Shown: positions 22,257 to 35,881, numbered from the stretch's first letter. The stretch: 64,000 nt of DNA from Chamaea fasciata (GCA_029207755.1 JARCOQ010000002.1:55269172-55333171), one strand, 5' to 3'. Notes: a model not told the origin generated them from the sequence alone. Program-made: numbers and translations.

Positions 22257-22964
22257 GTGTGCAAATACAACACAACCTGTCTATCCAGAATTATAATATA
22301 TTGTACGTATCCCATAATGTCATACCACCACAGATTTTTTTTTAGGCTAACACTGAGTAGAGGACAAATTCTCTGCAGAAACTGCAACCTTAAAAAAAAA
22401 AAAATCAGGGTCAGTGCCATTTAAATAAAGCATACAAATATAGAAATATTGGCCACTTGTTTACAAGGACTAACTGTGCTACAGGTCTCAGCAATAGCAG
22501 TATTTAAGCTCAGAAAAAAAATTAGTTTCTAGGCACACAGAGAGTCAAAGAGTCAGCTCCCTTTTAGTTATACTGTCAGGGGAGACAGGTAGTAGCGGAT
22601 ATGAGCAATGGGCAAAGTCAATTGCCAGAAAAAAAAAACCAAACCAAACAAAAAATAAATGAACACTGATTTCTGTCTCTTTACCAAAAACCTGACTTCA
22701 TGCCTTGGAGGCTATATTTCTGGGGCTGCTGAGTCTGAGAATTTGGCAGAGAAAGGAAAACAAAAAGCAAGTGGAGTGATCTGACTCTGGCATGCTGTCA
22801 GGGAAGCGTCATGTGCATGGGCTGGGAGATCTTTCATACAGACATCAGCATATGAGCAATTTTCAGCTGGGCTCCTCCAGTCTCACAGAGTGGTTACAGC
22901 ATAAGAGGAGCTGGTGAGAAGGCAGAATACAGAACTCTGAACTGCCAGTCCCTGGCATCCCCAT
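22257..22964. other. Noncoding DNA with an A/C-rich tract
   Basis: No gene is supported. An A-rich tract with AAACC/AAAC units spans 22629-22656, and shorter A or T runs lie near 22336 and 22394. The remainder is unique sequence leading into the third CR1 fragment. Confidence 0.6.
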
Positions 22965-23394
22965 CAGCAATGTCTCATGAAGGGCCACAAAGTTGGTGGA
23001 GGGGCTGGAGCATCTCTCATGTGTGGAGAGGTTGAAAGAGCCGGGACTGGTCAGCCTGAAGGAGAGAAGGCTAAGGTGGGTCATACCCATATGCATAAAT
23101 ATCTGATAGTGGAGTAAAGAAGGCAGGACCAGCCTCTTCTCAGAGCTGCCCAGCGACAGGACAAGAAGAAATGGACACAAATCAAAATACAGGAAACTCT
23201 TGTGGATAAACTTTCCCACTATGAAGGTGGTTGAAAACTGACACAGGTTGTACAGAGGGGTTGTGGTCTTTCCAGCTTTGGAAATATTCAAATTCTGACT
23301 TGACACACCCCTGAGAAACCTGCTGTAGTTGATCCTGCTCTGAGCAGGGGTCCTTGTCAACATCACCTGTTACCCTGTGATCCCATGAAAAGGT
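22965..23394 (+). mobile_element. CR1 retrotransposon fragment (copy 3)
   Basis: A more diverged CR1 piece of a third subfamily, 5'-truncated and in plus orientation. Recognisable blocks are GGGCTGGAGCATCTCTCATG (near 23003), CTGGTCAGCCTGAAGGAGAG (near 23047), CTTCTCAGAGCTGCCCAGCG (near 23136), GACAGGACAAGAAGAAATGG (near 23155) and GATCCTGCTCTGAGCAGGGG (near 23331). The tail is worn: TGATCCCATGA near 23379-23389 stands where ATTCTATGA units would be expected. The body seems internally shortened relative to the consensus as I remember it. The 167-codon minus-strand frame here is antisense to the CR1 and not a gene. Both limits are approximate. Confidence 0.88.
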
Positions 23395-24516
23395 TTTGCT
23401 CTCCATGAAGATTCCCCCTTTTCATGGGACACAACGGAACATGGTCATGCCAGGAGTACCTGCCAAGGGGTCTGCCTGCTCCTCCACCTCCTCCAGGCCA
23501 GAAGCCCAGCCTGCTCTCCAGACTGTCTGTGCAATGCAGCAGGCACAATGCTTCTGCCTGTGTTATCTCACCCATAAGCTATGCAAACAGGGAAATGAAC
23601 CAGCCAAACAGCCGGCGGAGATGGAGGTTTTCCCCACAGCAGAGTTGGCTAAGGGGAATGGAGAGGAAAACAGGCCCTCCCGTCCCTCTTGCTGTGTTTT
23701 TAAACACAAGGGCAGCCAAAGGAGGCATTAGGAAGTGCAGTAGCAGCGCCAGAGTTTCTCTTACAGCATTGCCACTGTTGCCTTTTATCAGCTCCTCTGA
23801 AACACAAACAGTTTTAAAAGGGCAGAAATAAGAAGGGTCAGTGCCCTCTGGTCAGCTAAATAATGTCCTGAATGCAGTGGAAACTCCAGCAAAAAGCAGC
23901 GGGTACACGGAAGGAAGGAAGCGCCCTTCCAGAGATGTTCCAAATATCCTTACAGGCATACAAATTTGTGTGCTTTAGACTAGTAAAAAGCATCTCCTCA
24001 GAAACAACTGCTCATCAATGGGGGTGTGCTGCAAAAAGTGGTTTCTTGCTTAGGTTTCCCAAAATGTTGCTTTGGTGCAATTTGCTGGATTTCCTGCTTT
24101 GCAATTTTCCATTCTGCATCTTGTTTAGATAGGGGAGATTAATGAGAACTGCCTGTAGTCAGCTGAACTGCCTTTCTGGCAGGGACTCAGGAGGAAACTG
24201 TGGAGATCAGTACACAGAGCTGAAAGTGCGGGTGGCCATGAGCTGCCATTTTTTTTGTCTGCGTGTATAAAGGAAGTAAGAAATGCAGCAGTCAGCCCTG
24301 TCAGACAGGGGAGATATTTCACAGGAAATAACAGATGGCTTTAGACTCATATTTCTCTTACAGAAAACTCTGCTCAGGTACGTTGGAAAATAGATGCCTC
24401 AGACTAATTTGTGTTTCTTTTGGGTACCTTGAGGTATAATTCATGCATTAAAGCATAAAACAGAGGGTGAAGAAGCCTAGGGCTTGCTTGTTTGCATAAT
24501 TATGCTCTTGTTTCAG
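23395..24516. other. Noncoding DNA, no gene seen
   Basis: No gene is supported. Two overlapping plus-strand frames (111 and 135 codons, 23396-23831) share the same DNA in different frames, are Ser/Pro/Gln rich and match nothing I recognise. Confidence 0.55.
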
Positions 24517-24786
24517 AGGACAGTGGATGATAGAAAGTTGAAGGTCTCTGAAATGACAGGTGTGGGGTTTCTTTTGGGTGATAAGCAGTTGCCAGAGCAG
24601 AGGGGTTCCTTTCCATATGATCATTTGGAAGGATGTGAATTAGTAGAGTCCCTGAAGGACTGCAATGTTAGAGTGATATCTTTCACTGCCACAGAAGGTG
24701 CCTGCTCAGTGTCATTTTCTTGTGCCTCTCCCCTGAGTACAACTCGTGCAAGCACAGACTCTCCTGCAGCTGCAGACCAAGCTCAG
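24517..24786 (+). other. Exon-like open segment, 90 codons, speculative
   Basis: This lies inside the longest open frame of the window (24484-24993, 169 codons). It is bounded on the left by GCTCTTGTTTCAG, acceptor-like, and on the right by GCTCAG/GTACGT, a strong donor-like match. The segment is 270 nt, divisible by three, and phase 0 at both ends. Translation starts RTVDDRKLKVSEMTG and ends STDSPAAADQAQ. I recognise no domain, signal peptide or membrane segment. It could be a coding or noncoding exon, but chance is the simplest explanation: one frame of this length is not surprising in 64 kb. A similar donor-like CTCAG/GTACGT occurs upstream near 24377. Confidence 0.13.
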
Positions 24787-27700
24787 GTACGTTTCATGCT
24801 ATGCCCCACCAGAAGAACTTCCACAGAGGGACGTCATGGCAGCGAAACCATTGCTGGTGGCATCTGGGAAGAGCTGTCAATTGGCAAAGTAGATGGGAAG
24901 AGAGTGTTATCACAGCTTGTCTGCTCAGCACGGCTGAAAGCTTCCTGGCATGTTTGCAGCGTCTGTAGGCTGAGGAAGAGGAGCTGTGTGTGAACCTGCT
25001 GTCTCAGGAGCTGGGCTGTATGAGGCCCAAACATGATTCCAGAGAAAACCACGTTGCTAAAAAGGAATTCCTATTTTGGGTGATATACATCAGATCAAGA
25101 CTCACATGCATGGTGAGCAAGAGAAGCTCAGCATGTGAATCACCATCAGTGACTGTGCTGTGGGCCAACTGCAGGTGACTGAGGTTTGTCCTTGCTGAGG
25201 TATCACATTTTTTGGGACAGTCAGGAGCAGGTGCATGTTACGGGGAACACTGGAATGGTCATTTCCCCACCCATGGCCTTAATGCCTGCCTGGTGACCTG
25301 TCATTACACCCTCACAGTGACAGACGTGGTGACGCACACCAGGAAAACCTCATCATGGTGGTCCACCCCTGCCAGCCCTCCAGCCCTCCCACTCACACTG
25401 GGCTGCTCTTACCACCTCAGAAATCATTGCCCAGCCTAAATAGCTCCTGCCGCGCCATGAGGGCAGTTAGGGCATCCCAGATACTGCAGCTTGGCAAACC
25501 CACAGCAGACTCAGTGTCTGACAGCCACAGCTGGAAAGGGACAGCAAGGGAGGGCATCATGTGAGATATACCTCCCTCTTTCTCCATTGTCTGTCTTCCT
25601 CGGGGCTATGCAGATTGATCCTGTTTGGACAGCCTAGATTTACATGTGGTAGATTGCAGAAATGCAGCAGCAAGGAGATATGCAGCTCTCCATCATTTTC
25701 TTGCTGATGGCTAATATCAGACGACTTTCATCCATTCAGTCTCCTGCTCTGCATTTTACTGGATATTTACTCATATCGTGTTCCTTTCTCCTTGGGCTTA
25801 TCCCGTGGATGTGACTGGAGCGGTTTGCAGGTGCAGGCCCCAGAGAACAGTACAATCCAGTCCTGCATGAACTGCTGCTCCAGCACTTTTACTCCTGCCA
25901 GACTGGCTGATGTGGTTGTAGGACTTGCCCACAAACACCCCTCTACCTACTCGTAAACAGTGTTTTCCTTTTGGCTGATTTTACGACCACCATGTATAAT
26001 TTCTGTATTTTGTTGATTGTCATATTGACTTTTTTTTTTTTTTATTGTTTTGATGTACTGAGTTTATCAAATGCTTTGGGAACCAACCAGTTCAGTTATG
26101 GCTGCCTTGATTTTCAGCCTATTTGGTTTAGTCATTTCATTCACTTCTGTATCTTATCTTAATAGCTCTAGGGAATAATATCTCAATAAATTATTTTCCT
26201 ATTACTTAACTTTTTGCCTCCCCCCCCCAGTATTTTTCACTCTAATTGACCTAACCCCATTTTCTTTTTTATTCTTCTATCTCTTCTGCTGCACTTTTAC
26301 AGAAAGAAGACCCATGTTAATGTGAGAAGATTCGATTTGGCTTTTTAAGAATCAGTCTTGTATTATGTCTGCTAAGTACTTTCATTACCAAAACTAAAAG
26401 GGACACAAAGTGAATTTGGAGATCAAAGTAATGGGAAACACTTTGAAGGAAAGAGTTAACATTCAGAATTACTTAACGAATTGAAGAAATGGTCTGAAAG
26501 GAAAAATTCAAATGGTATTCAGCAGGTACAAAAGGTACTGTCCTCAGGCTAAAATAATCAGCTATATAATTATACAGTGGCAGAAAATGAGTTGGTAGCA
26601 GTTTGGGAGAGGAATGTATGAATGTAATGGTAGATCAGAATCAGACTGTGGGTCAGGAACTTTATGTTGCTACAAAAACAGACGGTATGACACTGAAATG
26701 GCAAGTATATAATGCATGAGAAGATCCTTCTGAAGCTGACTGGTAAGGTATCAGCTGGAATACTTCACCATTATACTTAAAGAAATCTTAGAGAAAAATG
26801 CTGACAAATAGACTAAATTGTCTTCAAATACTGCTGAAAAGAAGATATGATCAACCTCACCTCCTCATCCATCTGGGAAAGAGTGGGAAAGTTAGATGCT
26901 ATCTCTGAGATAAAAATGTTAATGAAGAGGGTGAAACTCTGCAAGATCTGGGAAAGTCCTGGAGCATCTGCTGCTGGAGACCATTAAGAACTGGTCAGGC
27001 ATGTATCTATGAGGAATGATCCTGACAGGGAGGGTCCTGCTGTGGGCAGAGGAATAACCTTGATTTCTTAAGGCTCCTTCCAGCTCTAGGTCTGCTTCCT
27101 GCCCAGACACAAACCTGCATCCTCTGCTATTACTTCTATCCTGTGTGCCACCCAGCCTACACTCGCTCATCCTTCTGCAGGAACATATTTGCCAGCTTCT
27201 AGCAGATCACTAGAAGCCACTTCAGCTTGCTGCCACTTGTCTTCCTCTTGTCCCTTTCTCCTTTTCTTTCCTGCTGCACTTTACTTTTTCCAATTCACTG
27301 CAATCCTCCATCCTGTCCTGGACCTGACACCCAGCCTTGCCCCTCTCTGCTAACAGATCAGCAGGGATGGCAAATGTCACCTTTCGTGGTGAAGCTTGTA
27401 CCATAGATATGGAGCAGCAACATCTACTCCCAGGTCTCTGAATCATTGCTCCAGACTGTTTGCATATTTACTCCTGCTTTGGTTACGTTTGTTTAACACT
27501 CGTTAGCTCTTTTTCCCAGCTCCTAAGGGTATTTCTTTGCTAGTTTTTGGAGAGGGCATTGCTTCTGCAGCCTTTGAGCCTGATGACCAGGTGACATGGG
27601 CTTAACAATTTAACCCTATTTGTCTCATCTTTTAGGATTTTTCTGTGCCTTTTTTTTTTTTTTTAAACACATCTCACACGTGCTTCCTATCCAGCCCAAA

Positions 27701-29263
27701 CCCAAAAGACTTAGATTCTAAGAAGTGTTTTTGAGCACACAATGCTGAAGGACTGGGTTTATAATTAAGCCAAATGAGCAAACATGCCCGTAAAAGGAGA
27801 GCACCATGGGCCAAGACTGTGTGTAGACTTGCAAATCTGTCCTGGGATTTTGATTCCAGTAACAAACCCATCAGAGATTTGCTCTCACAGTTTACACTGT
27901 CCTCCGAAAACAAGCCTACAGAGAGCGTGATGCAGCAGTTACCATAGCAGCCAGCACAGAAGAATCCATTAAGTGATCACAGTCCCAGCTCAAAGTGAAT
28001 TACCAGACTGCAGGTGAACTTTTGCACCTCACAAAGTGTCTCCTGGGGAAAATATGTTGTCGTGCAGGGTGGAACAAGAGAATGCCGACCGGCTGCACTG
28101 ACTCGCTGCTGCATTGTTAACCTTAATTATGTCTGTGCTGATTTTTAAAAAGTACTGCACAGGCTTTTCCTTTTTCCTGTCAGGTGTTTTTTGTAAATTT
28201 TTTTCCCCTGAAGGACAAGACAGACTAGCCTAGTCAATAACTACTAATGAAATGTGCTTCAGGCCTCCCTGCATTCTGCCACAATTAGACTGTCAGCTGT
28301 CCCAAGAGAGATGCTAGTGTCTTATCAGTGTGGGTGTGGAAAATGATCTATTGCTGTTAATAATTTCTATTATAGCTCCAGATAGTGTTCCAAACATATC
28401 AACACCTCATTGTGATGGCTTCACATGTGGGAAGTTGAAGGTCCTCTTGGATGCTCAGACATAAGAAATATATAAATGGAGCTGGGAGGTGGAAAGAGTG
28501 GAGCCTGGTGGGTTCCTAAGAGCACGGGAAAACACACTATCACCCCATAAGCACAGCTCCCTAGATAGCCAGAAGGATGTACTGCCAGTATGTGCTTGGG
28601 AGGAGCCAGTCCTGCACACAAGCTCCATATCCAGACATTATCTCTCTTTTTTGCATAATCTCTCCTTTTTGTCTCTGTACCCTACAACTCTGTCCTATTA
28701 TAACAGCAAGTGCTGACAGGTGTGCAAACACCTTTCTCCAAAGCAAAGTGCAGCTGTAGACACTGACATTTTGACCTACAAAAGATGGCTTCAGGCTTGC
28801 AATGGCAGAAGACTCAAGTTAAATTAGCAGAGTGGTTATTTAACCCACCGTTGATGCTCTTCCTGGAAGTCACTTGAAGCCTTTAAAACCCTCTGCACTG
28901 GGACCACCATAACAGGCACATGAAGAGCTACTAAAAACTTCCTGTGAAGGGAGGTGATGAGAAAACTATAGTGTCTGGGAAAACCAAAACAAACAAATGA
29001 ACTAACAGACCCCAGGCTTCCAGAGAACTTGAGTTGAGCTTGACCTCTATGAGGTATCATTTGTTTCCTGTTTGCTGGTAAAGTACAATGAGGTTTATGT
29101 TCAGGCCCCACCTTTCAGTGTCTGGGTCTAAAAATACAACAGTGAACTTGTGACACAAAGGTCCTGTCTCCTGGGGAGGCGGAATTTAGATCTAACAGCA
29201 AAGCACAAACTCTCCTCTCTTTAAATCAAAACTAGTTTTGCGTAGGTGGATGGGGGTTTTATT
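24787..29263. other. Noncoding DNA with a conserved-element-like stretch
   Basis: About 4.5 kb without a supported gene. Simple tracts are T runs near 26031-26043 and 27650-27664 and a C run near 26221-26228. The stretch about 28090-28410 is repeat-free and AT-rich with a CCTTAATTATG core, and resembles a conserved noncoding element by eye. The segment about 26890-27180 faintly recalls CR1 wording but was not accepted as one. Confidence 0.5.
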
Positions 29264-29303
29264 TTCTTCTTCTTCCTCTTCTTCTTCTTTTTTATTTTTT
29301 TTA
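29264..29303. repeat. (CTT)n-rich pyrimidine tract
   Basis: Imperfect CTT units (29264-29290) followed by T-rich sequence. An ordinary low-complexity microsatellite. Confidence 0.9.
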
Positions 29304-31626
29304 ATCTTTCTATTTTTAAGTTGGCAGACTTGGGAGGATTTCATTATGATTAGGCCAGACTTATGCAACTGTTTGTTCTAAGTTTTTAAGTCTATCATGA
29401 CTATAACCATTTTAAAGCACATATCACTATGGTTACCCCTGTGCCATTCTCTGAGTCTGAGCTGATACATGGCTAAGAGGGGACCCCAGGCCACATGAGT
29501 GGGAACACACGTGGATGTCTAATCCATATATCTTTTTAGTTCTGTGGAAATGTTGAGTCTCAACTCCATAGATGAGAAAAGTAGGTGAATGCTCACATTT
29601 GGTCCATGCTCAGATGTCATCAAGTTGACTACTTGATGCTCTTCAGACAGCTCTTGCTTTCATATAAGGAAGACACTGGATGACAGTGTGGAAAATGCAG
29701 TGGGGTGGTGGCTAAATACTTTTTGGTACACAATTTCAATGCCTTAATTTTAATTATTTCCAAGAATTTACTTTTAAACCTAATCCTGCTTCATTCTGAA
29801 CTTCCATTCCTTCTGAGAAAACCACTTATGTCTACTGGGAGTAGACCAGAAGAATTCTCAGTTTCTCAGCAACAGACTAAAAGTGATGTTTGTATGACTG
29901 GCTCACTTGTTTCCTCTTCTCTTTCCAGAGTTCACTGCTTTGTTCTCTGCCTGCTTTTTCTGGAAGTATTTCTGTTTCCCTCTTTCCATGTTTATTTTTT
30001 TCCTCTGTTATTCCTAAAGCAGTTATCTTCTTAGTGGTTATTGGAATCGTTGTATGTGGTTTTGCTGATTCAGTGGAGCCCCTCAAAAAATGGTTATTTC
30101 CAAACTACAATTTTCCAAGAACCAGAGTTTCTTTACAGCCTCATCTGACTCCATGGTTTTCCTGGGGGATGTCTGAGCATGGGCTCTCCTTTTGTAGGCA
30201 CATGAGCAGCTTTCACCAGTCAGACCTCCTAAAAAAAGAACTTGGGTGAATCCCCAGGCCATTGTACACGGGACTGTGAGAGACAGAGCATTTCCAGCTG
30301 GCAGTCACAAGGACTTCTAAATGAGAGAGAAATTGCTGGAGAGCTGCTGCCAAAGGGTCACACCATGGAAACCTAAGAGCCCTCATCTGTGAAAGGACAC
30401 AGTCATTTACCCACTCTGGCCTTTTCTACCCAGAAGATCCATAAAACTCCCAGGGTAGCCACCTGGCTCTCTGTCTTGTCTGCAGCACTTCTCAGCTCTG
30501 AAAGATTTCCTGAGTATAGCAATTAGTAAGTGCCTGGAGAAGACCAGCAGAGAGATTACATGGTATAGTTAAATAGCAAAAACTTTGCATGGTCCAGATA
30601 AAAAGTAAAGATTATGTATGGTGTGACTGGTTAGTAAAGACATTGAAAGAATTCAAGGAGCCAATAACAGCACCAGAGTGGCAGTAAGGATTTTCCATGG
30701 TGCTTATTTTCAGTATGGCAGTTGTTAGTCATTGCTTACCCCAGCAGGTGCAAAGTGTTCCCATCAGATTTGTTCACCTTACTGAGATGAAACTTTCAGA
30801 CCTGAAGGAAATTCTGCCAAATCCAGCATTTGTGTCAGAGACAGAAATGTGAATATCAGAGGAAATTATTTTAATCAGCCCTATGTGTCAAAACTAGCTG
30901 ATTCTCAGAGCCAAATTCTCAGAGCAGTCTGGAGCCCTTTCTAGCCAGCCTGGATACTCCAGTACTCCTGAGATGGTGATGGTCTGACTTGCTTCAATAT
31001 GTCCCAGCACCAGCGTGAAGAGCAGAATATAAGTGGCAACTCATTTACATCCAGCATATCACAAGATCTTTTTCAAGCACCGATTAAATAAAGATCCTCT
31101 CTCTCCTCTAAGGCTCATAAAGATGCAAAAACTCCTGAACAGATCTAGATACCATAGGAGTTAGAAACCCCAAAAACTCTTTAATCCGAAAAAACCCCAC
31201 ACAACCATCTGTAAAAGGCAGTATGTGATGGGAGTACAAGAGCAACTGCTGGTAAATAAAATACCAATCCAAAAGTTCAGTTCTCTCAGTAGGTGTTGTA
31301 TATTTGTGTAAGGGTGTCTTGCAGAATGTTTGAACAGCTGCTGCTATTAGAATTTTTGCCAAGTAAATTTGAAAAAGCCGCCTTCTAACCACCATTTTCA
31401 CAAATACATAAGGGAGTTTACAAGCACTTCAATACCAAATTGAAACCTTCTTGGAGTTATTTTCAAAATATTTTAAACCTTTGAGTAACATGTTCCATTT
31501 CACCCTGTATATGTGCCCCAAAGTACAGTAAATATATTAGTAATACACAGATTATGGTTGCATCTACATATATCTAAGACTGTTTTCTATCTTTGAGATT
31601 ATATGCAAAAGTATTTCACTTATTAG
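29304..31626. other. Noncoding DNA, no gene seen
   Basis: No gene is supported. Two plus-strand frames of 109 and 119 codons (29705-30249) are Phe/Leu/Ser-rich because the DNA is pyrimidine-rich. They overlap in different frames and match nothing I recognise. Confidence 0.6.
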
Positions 31627-31704
31627 TTTTTTTTCTTTTTTTTTTTTTTTTTTTTTTGGTTGTGGGGTGTTTTTTTTTGTTTTGTTTGGTTTGGGGTTTT
31701 TTTT
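31627..31704. repeat. T-rich then T/G-rich low-complexity tract
   Basis: A T-rich run with one C interruption passes into GGTTGTGGGGTG and TTTGTTTGGTTTGGGG-type sequence. Read on the minus strand it is A-rich followed by AAACCAAAC-like units. The same style of tract recurs at 22629-22656 and 39351-39436. Confidence 0.9.
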
Positions 31705-34700
31705 AGAATTTATGATAAAATTATAAATCTCAGAATTGCAAAGGTAGATGAAGAACATTTGCTTCAAAATTTGGCACAGTGTGAACTTAACTCTACACTG
31801 AGCAGCACCAGCTGATTTGGGACATATTCATGGCTAAGAAAGATCTCTTCAAGATGTGTACTGCTTGTGTAAAAAGAAATGTAGACTTAATTCCATTGGA
31901 AGCCCAGGGGCCTTTGCACTGGGTGTGGAGGCAGATGGTGCAGGAAAACATGCCCCCGGGGCTTTTTTCCATTGTGTCACTCAAGTGATTCCCCAAGGGA
32001 ACAACATTTATTCTCACATTTTCCAAACACAAATAATATTGTCCTTCCTTTTTTCCTTTCGAGTCTTCATCACCAGTTCCAGTTCCAGAATGTAGGGCAG
32101 GGACCAGGAGTGGGAGGAAGTGAGCCTGAAGCTAGGGACATTTGAAAGCATGTTCCTTTAACTCTTTGCATGCTGAAAAATAGAAGGGATACCATCCTGG
32201 GTTTGTCTCTAGATTACAACAGATGAGGTTGCCCATCCTGGTGTTGGAAGGATTTTTCTACTGACTCCAACCTGAATATTTATTTGAAATAAACTTTTTT
32301 TTCCAGGCCCAACTGTAGTCCAACAATTCTCTTCCACAGGAAAGTAATGCAGCAGCTCAGAAGAAACCCACCCCTAAGCACTGTTTGAGATTTTTTAACC
32401 CTGCAAAGACTCAGAGGTGGGAAGTTTGCTACACGCCATCCTGTACCAAACATCCAGTACTAGGATGCTGTTCCAAGGCAGGAACACTGCAAGATCCTTG
32501 TTGATCATGTTAAAGCTGCTTTGAAGACCAGCACCACATCTGCTGAAGGGTTGTGTTCCAGCAGTCTGAGCACGGGAGCAGGTACCATGCAGTCCATGGA
32601 TGCAGGACTGGCACTCCAGGTTCTGGCACTCATCTCCTACATATACTCTGAGCAAGTTATTTGTACAGTTTCTCCCCAATTTCATCAGATGTGGAATTGC
32701 ATTTGCTGAGTGTGCTGACAACTGTAAGTTCCCTGTGGAGGGACTGAGGTGTTTTGCTCAACCTCCCATGTGAAAAATACCATGAACTGGAGGATTATAG
32801 GCTGAAACATGTTTCTGAAATCATATATTCAAGCTGATTTAGATCTGAATCTGAGGAGAAACTTCTTCTGGCAGTAAATATTCTACTTAGTCTATAAATA
32901 GTTCTTTAGATTGCCAAATACTTTTCATAAGTTATATCCCTGATTTGGCCTGAGTGAGAAAAAAAATGTAGTCCTCAGAATGGAAAAGAATAAAATAAAA
33001 TGTTCCCTCAATGGAGCTGACATGACCTTGGACCCAGATGGTGATTTGTGCTTTATGACCCACCAAACTAGTTTACCATGTGGTCAAAATTGCATTAAAC
33101 ATTTCTGCAGTCCTGATGTGCACAGTAAGATGCTCTTCTTCCAAGTGAAGTAGCTCATCCTTTGGAGATGTTTGTGTTGCTATCACCACGGCAACCAGAA
33201 AAGATGAAAGTCAGAATAGGAAGACAAAATCAAAACCGCTGGCTGAACATGGATGGGCAGTGAGATTGTAAAACCAGGCACGGACTTTTAAAGGAAATGA
33301 CTGTTCTGTACCAAAGAAACCTGGCAGAGTTACTTGTGCCATAGTCTAAAAATAGCACTCACAGTTTCATTAAGTGCTACAGTTCTCATAAACCCCATTA
33401 GAGCAGATGTCAGGAATGGAGGATTCTCCCTCTGACTGGAGAGGTGTTGCTCCATGCTGCTTCACAGGGGAATGTGTCCTGCAGCCCACACTGCTTCCAA
33501 GCAAAACCACTCATGGTCCCAGTTTTGACATGGATTTTATGAAACAGAGCTATGAGCAGCTGTGGCACTCACTCTGCCATGAAGACTTTAATAAACCCTG
33601 AAATCTGGGCCCTTAATATGACACTGGATCTTACTCCAGTAGAATTGGTTGAGACCCATTGACTAATTTTGTTTGAAAGCAACTCCTTGGTCAGCCAAGT
33701 CAGGATTTTGTTGTCATTCCCCATAGAAAGAACCTTTGCCCTAATGCCTAAACTGGGAGAATGAACCCACAGAATTCCACAAGGATTATTTTCAGGAGAA
33801 AGGATAAGCCTATATTTTCCATAGAATAGAACTGAAGGCTGGTTATTGAAAAGTAGCTAGAAAACCCACACATTTCCCACAGCTATATTCCATTTAGGCA
33901 TGGTTTAGCCATAGATTTTAACTACGAGTTCCTGTCTAAAATTAAACTAAGTCTGGCTAAAAACAGTGCCTTGTCACTTGTTCCCGAGATCTACCACAGA
34001 TGAGTCGGGCAGAAATGGTAATTTGAAGGCTGTTCTCAAACCCATTTGCAAACCCCAGGACAGGCAAATATTGCTTCTTTCACCATCATGTTAGAGGGAA
34101 TAAGATTTGCTTAAATCAGTCTAAAATATTGCTTCATCCCATAAAGGGAAGGCTGTGTAGAATAGGCTGCTTTACTATGACACAGAAAATTCAGCAAGAT
34201 TCTTCCAGGTCCTCCACTTTACTTATTTGTCATAGGCTAATAAAGGGAGTTGTTTTCTCTTGGAGATTTTAAAGGATTAGGTAAACAAAGCTCAACACCA
34301 CTGAGTCAGATGAGGACGTGCTTGTTAAACATTAACAAGCACCCAGCCTTTTCAAGTGTCTGCTTACCAATACCTCCACCACAGGCTTCAGGGTGGGTTT
34401 TTGCAAGGTTTTTGCACACTACATCAAGCAAGCTGGCTGTGTGCAATCACCAGGATTATACTCTTTTGGTTTTCTCCTTGTGGTGCCATTGAATAAGAAA
34501 TGGCTTTTTCTATTTTATTTTTCCTGAATGCATCCACCACAATGGGCAGGAAAAATCACCCAAGACTGCCACTTATCTTTATTGCCAGTTTATGTTATGT
34601 GGGCCAGCAACACCTGCTATGTAACCTGCTGGTGCCAATGTCATCTGCTGTGCACTGCAGACAGGACATGCAAATCATTTGTACCTCTGAGCTGGGAGAG

Positions 34701-35865
34701 GGTCCTGGTTTCAAATGCCAGGTGTTGACCAAGGGTCCCAACACACTCAAAACCCCCAGAGCCTTCCTTTAGACCCAACGCTGAGGTCAGCCCCACCTGT
34801 GTGCATGCACAGAGCCAGTAACTGGTCCCAGTCAAAATAGATTGGTTTGAAATGCATCCATTTTTGGATTGGTCCCCAGTGGGCTGTTTTTGTGTGTGTC
34901 CTGCTGCAGTATGGAAGCTTTGGTCCCCATGCACAGCCCATAAAAACAGAGACGGTAAAAGAGAAACAAATTATGTCAGAATAGCTGAAGGCTTAATGGG
35001 AGCGCAGTGAGGCAAAAGTCTATATTTGCATTCATTTTCATTAGTTCTCAGATTTACAGGAGATCCAGAGAAATGTAATTTGATAGTAAACCCAGTTAGT
35101 TACAGTATCCAAGCAGAGTGAAAATCCCCTCAAATTGGATGAAACTTGGTGCTGCCAGCATACTCCTGAATCCCCTCCAGTATATTTCCAAATCACATTC
35201 CTCCTTTACTCTGCTGAGTGCCGCCCAAAGGATCAACACTAAATCAACTAACCTGCAATATACTTCTTCATCTGTAATGCATATATAAATTTCACTGTAC
35301 TATGGATTTCTTCTTATGAAATTAATTTGAGTCATTTTGGGAAACATTTCCATATTGAAAGGAACTCCTGGCTTTCGTTGTACTTATACTTTGCTCTTAC
35401 TGAACTGCAAATACTTTGATTTAAAGGAACATAGCCAAGGTAAAGCCTGCCTGCATGAAAGTGATTGGGTCCATTTCCACTTGGCAGGAAAAAACAGGCA
35501 GCTGCTGAACTGAGCAATCTCATCTCTGCCAGCCACTTGAGGATGGGCACAGAGAACATGGGCTTGTGAATGATGCTGACTTTGCATTTGAGAGTGCCTC
35601 TGAGATTGCTGTGTCATGGGAAGGACAAAACAAGAGCCTGGCTTGTCATTTCCAGCAGGCTGAGTCACGGAGAGAGCTGCTGCTGACCTCTCTCCATCCC
35701 AAGGAGCACCAGTGGTGACCTCTGCATTCCCACCCCTAGATTTCTGTGAATGGGGCTTTTTGAAAACCTGTGGGTCTCCGTGGAACAATGAGGGCACAGC
35801 ATGAACTGGGGAACACCTTCACAGCACCAAAACTGATTGGAAACAGCTTTTTTCCTTCTTCCTTT
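31705..35865. other. Noncoding DNA, no gene seen
   Basis: About 4.2 kb of unique sequence with open frames of 108 codons or fewer and no domain. A repeat-free AT-rich stretch near 34980-35115 has the look of a constrained noncoding segment, on weak evidence. The rest shows nothing notable. Confidence 0.55.
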
Positions 35866-35881
35866 AAAAAAAAAAAAAAAA
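35866..35881. repeat. Poly-A run (16 bases)
   Basis: Pure A run after a pyrimidine-rich stretch. There is no AATAAA signal at the proper distance upstream, so it is not marked as a retrocopy tail. Confidence 0.9.

Noticed and set aside
22863..23366. 167-codon minus-strand open frame
   Set aside because: Its right half is antisense to CR1 copy 3 and it has no domain. It is not a CR1 protein, since the element runs in plus orientation and retains only its 3' end.
26890..27180. Possible further CR1 fragment (GTCCTGGAGCATCTGCTG and CTTCCAGCTCTAGG wording)
   Set aside because: Only isolated words match. The CR1 block order is absent and there is no ATTCTATG tail.
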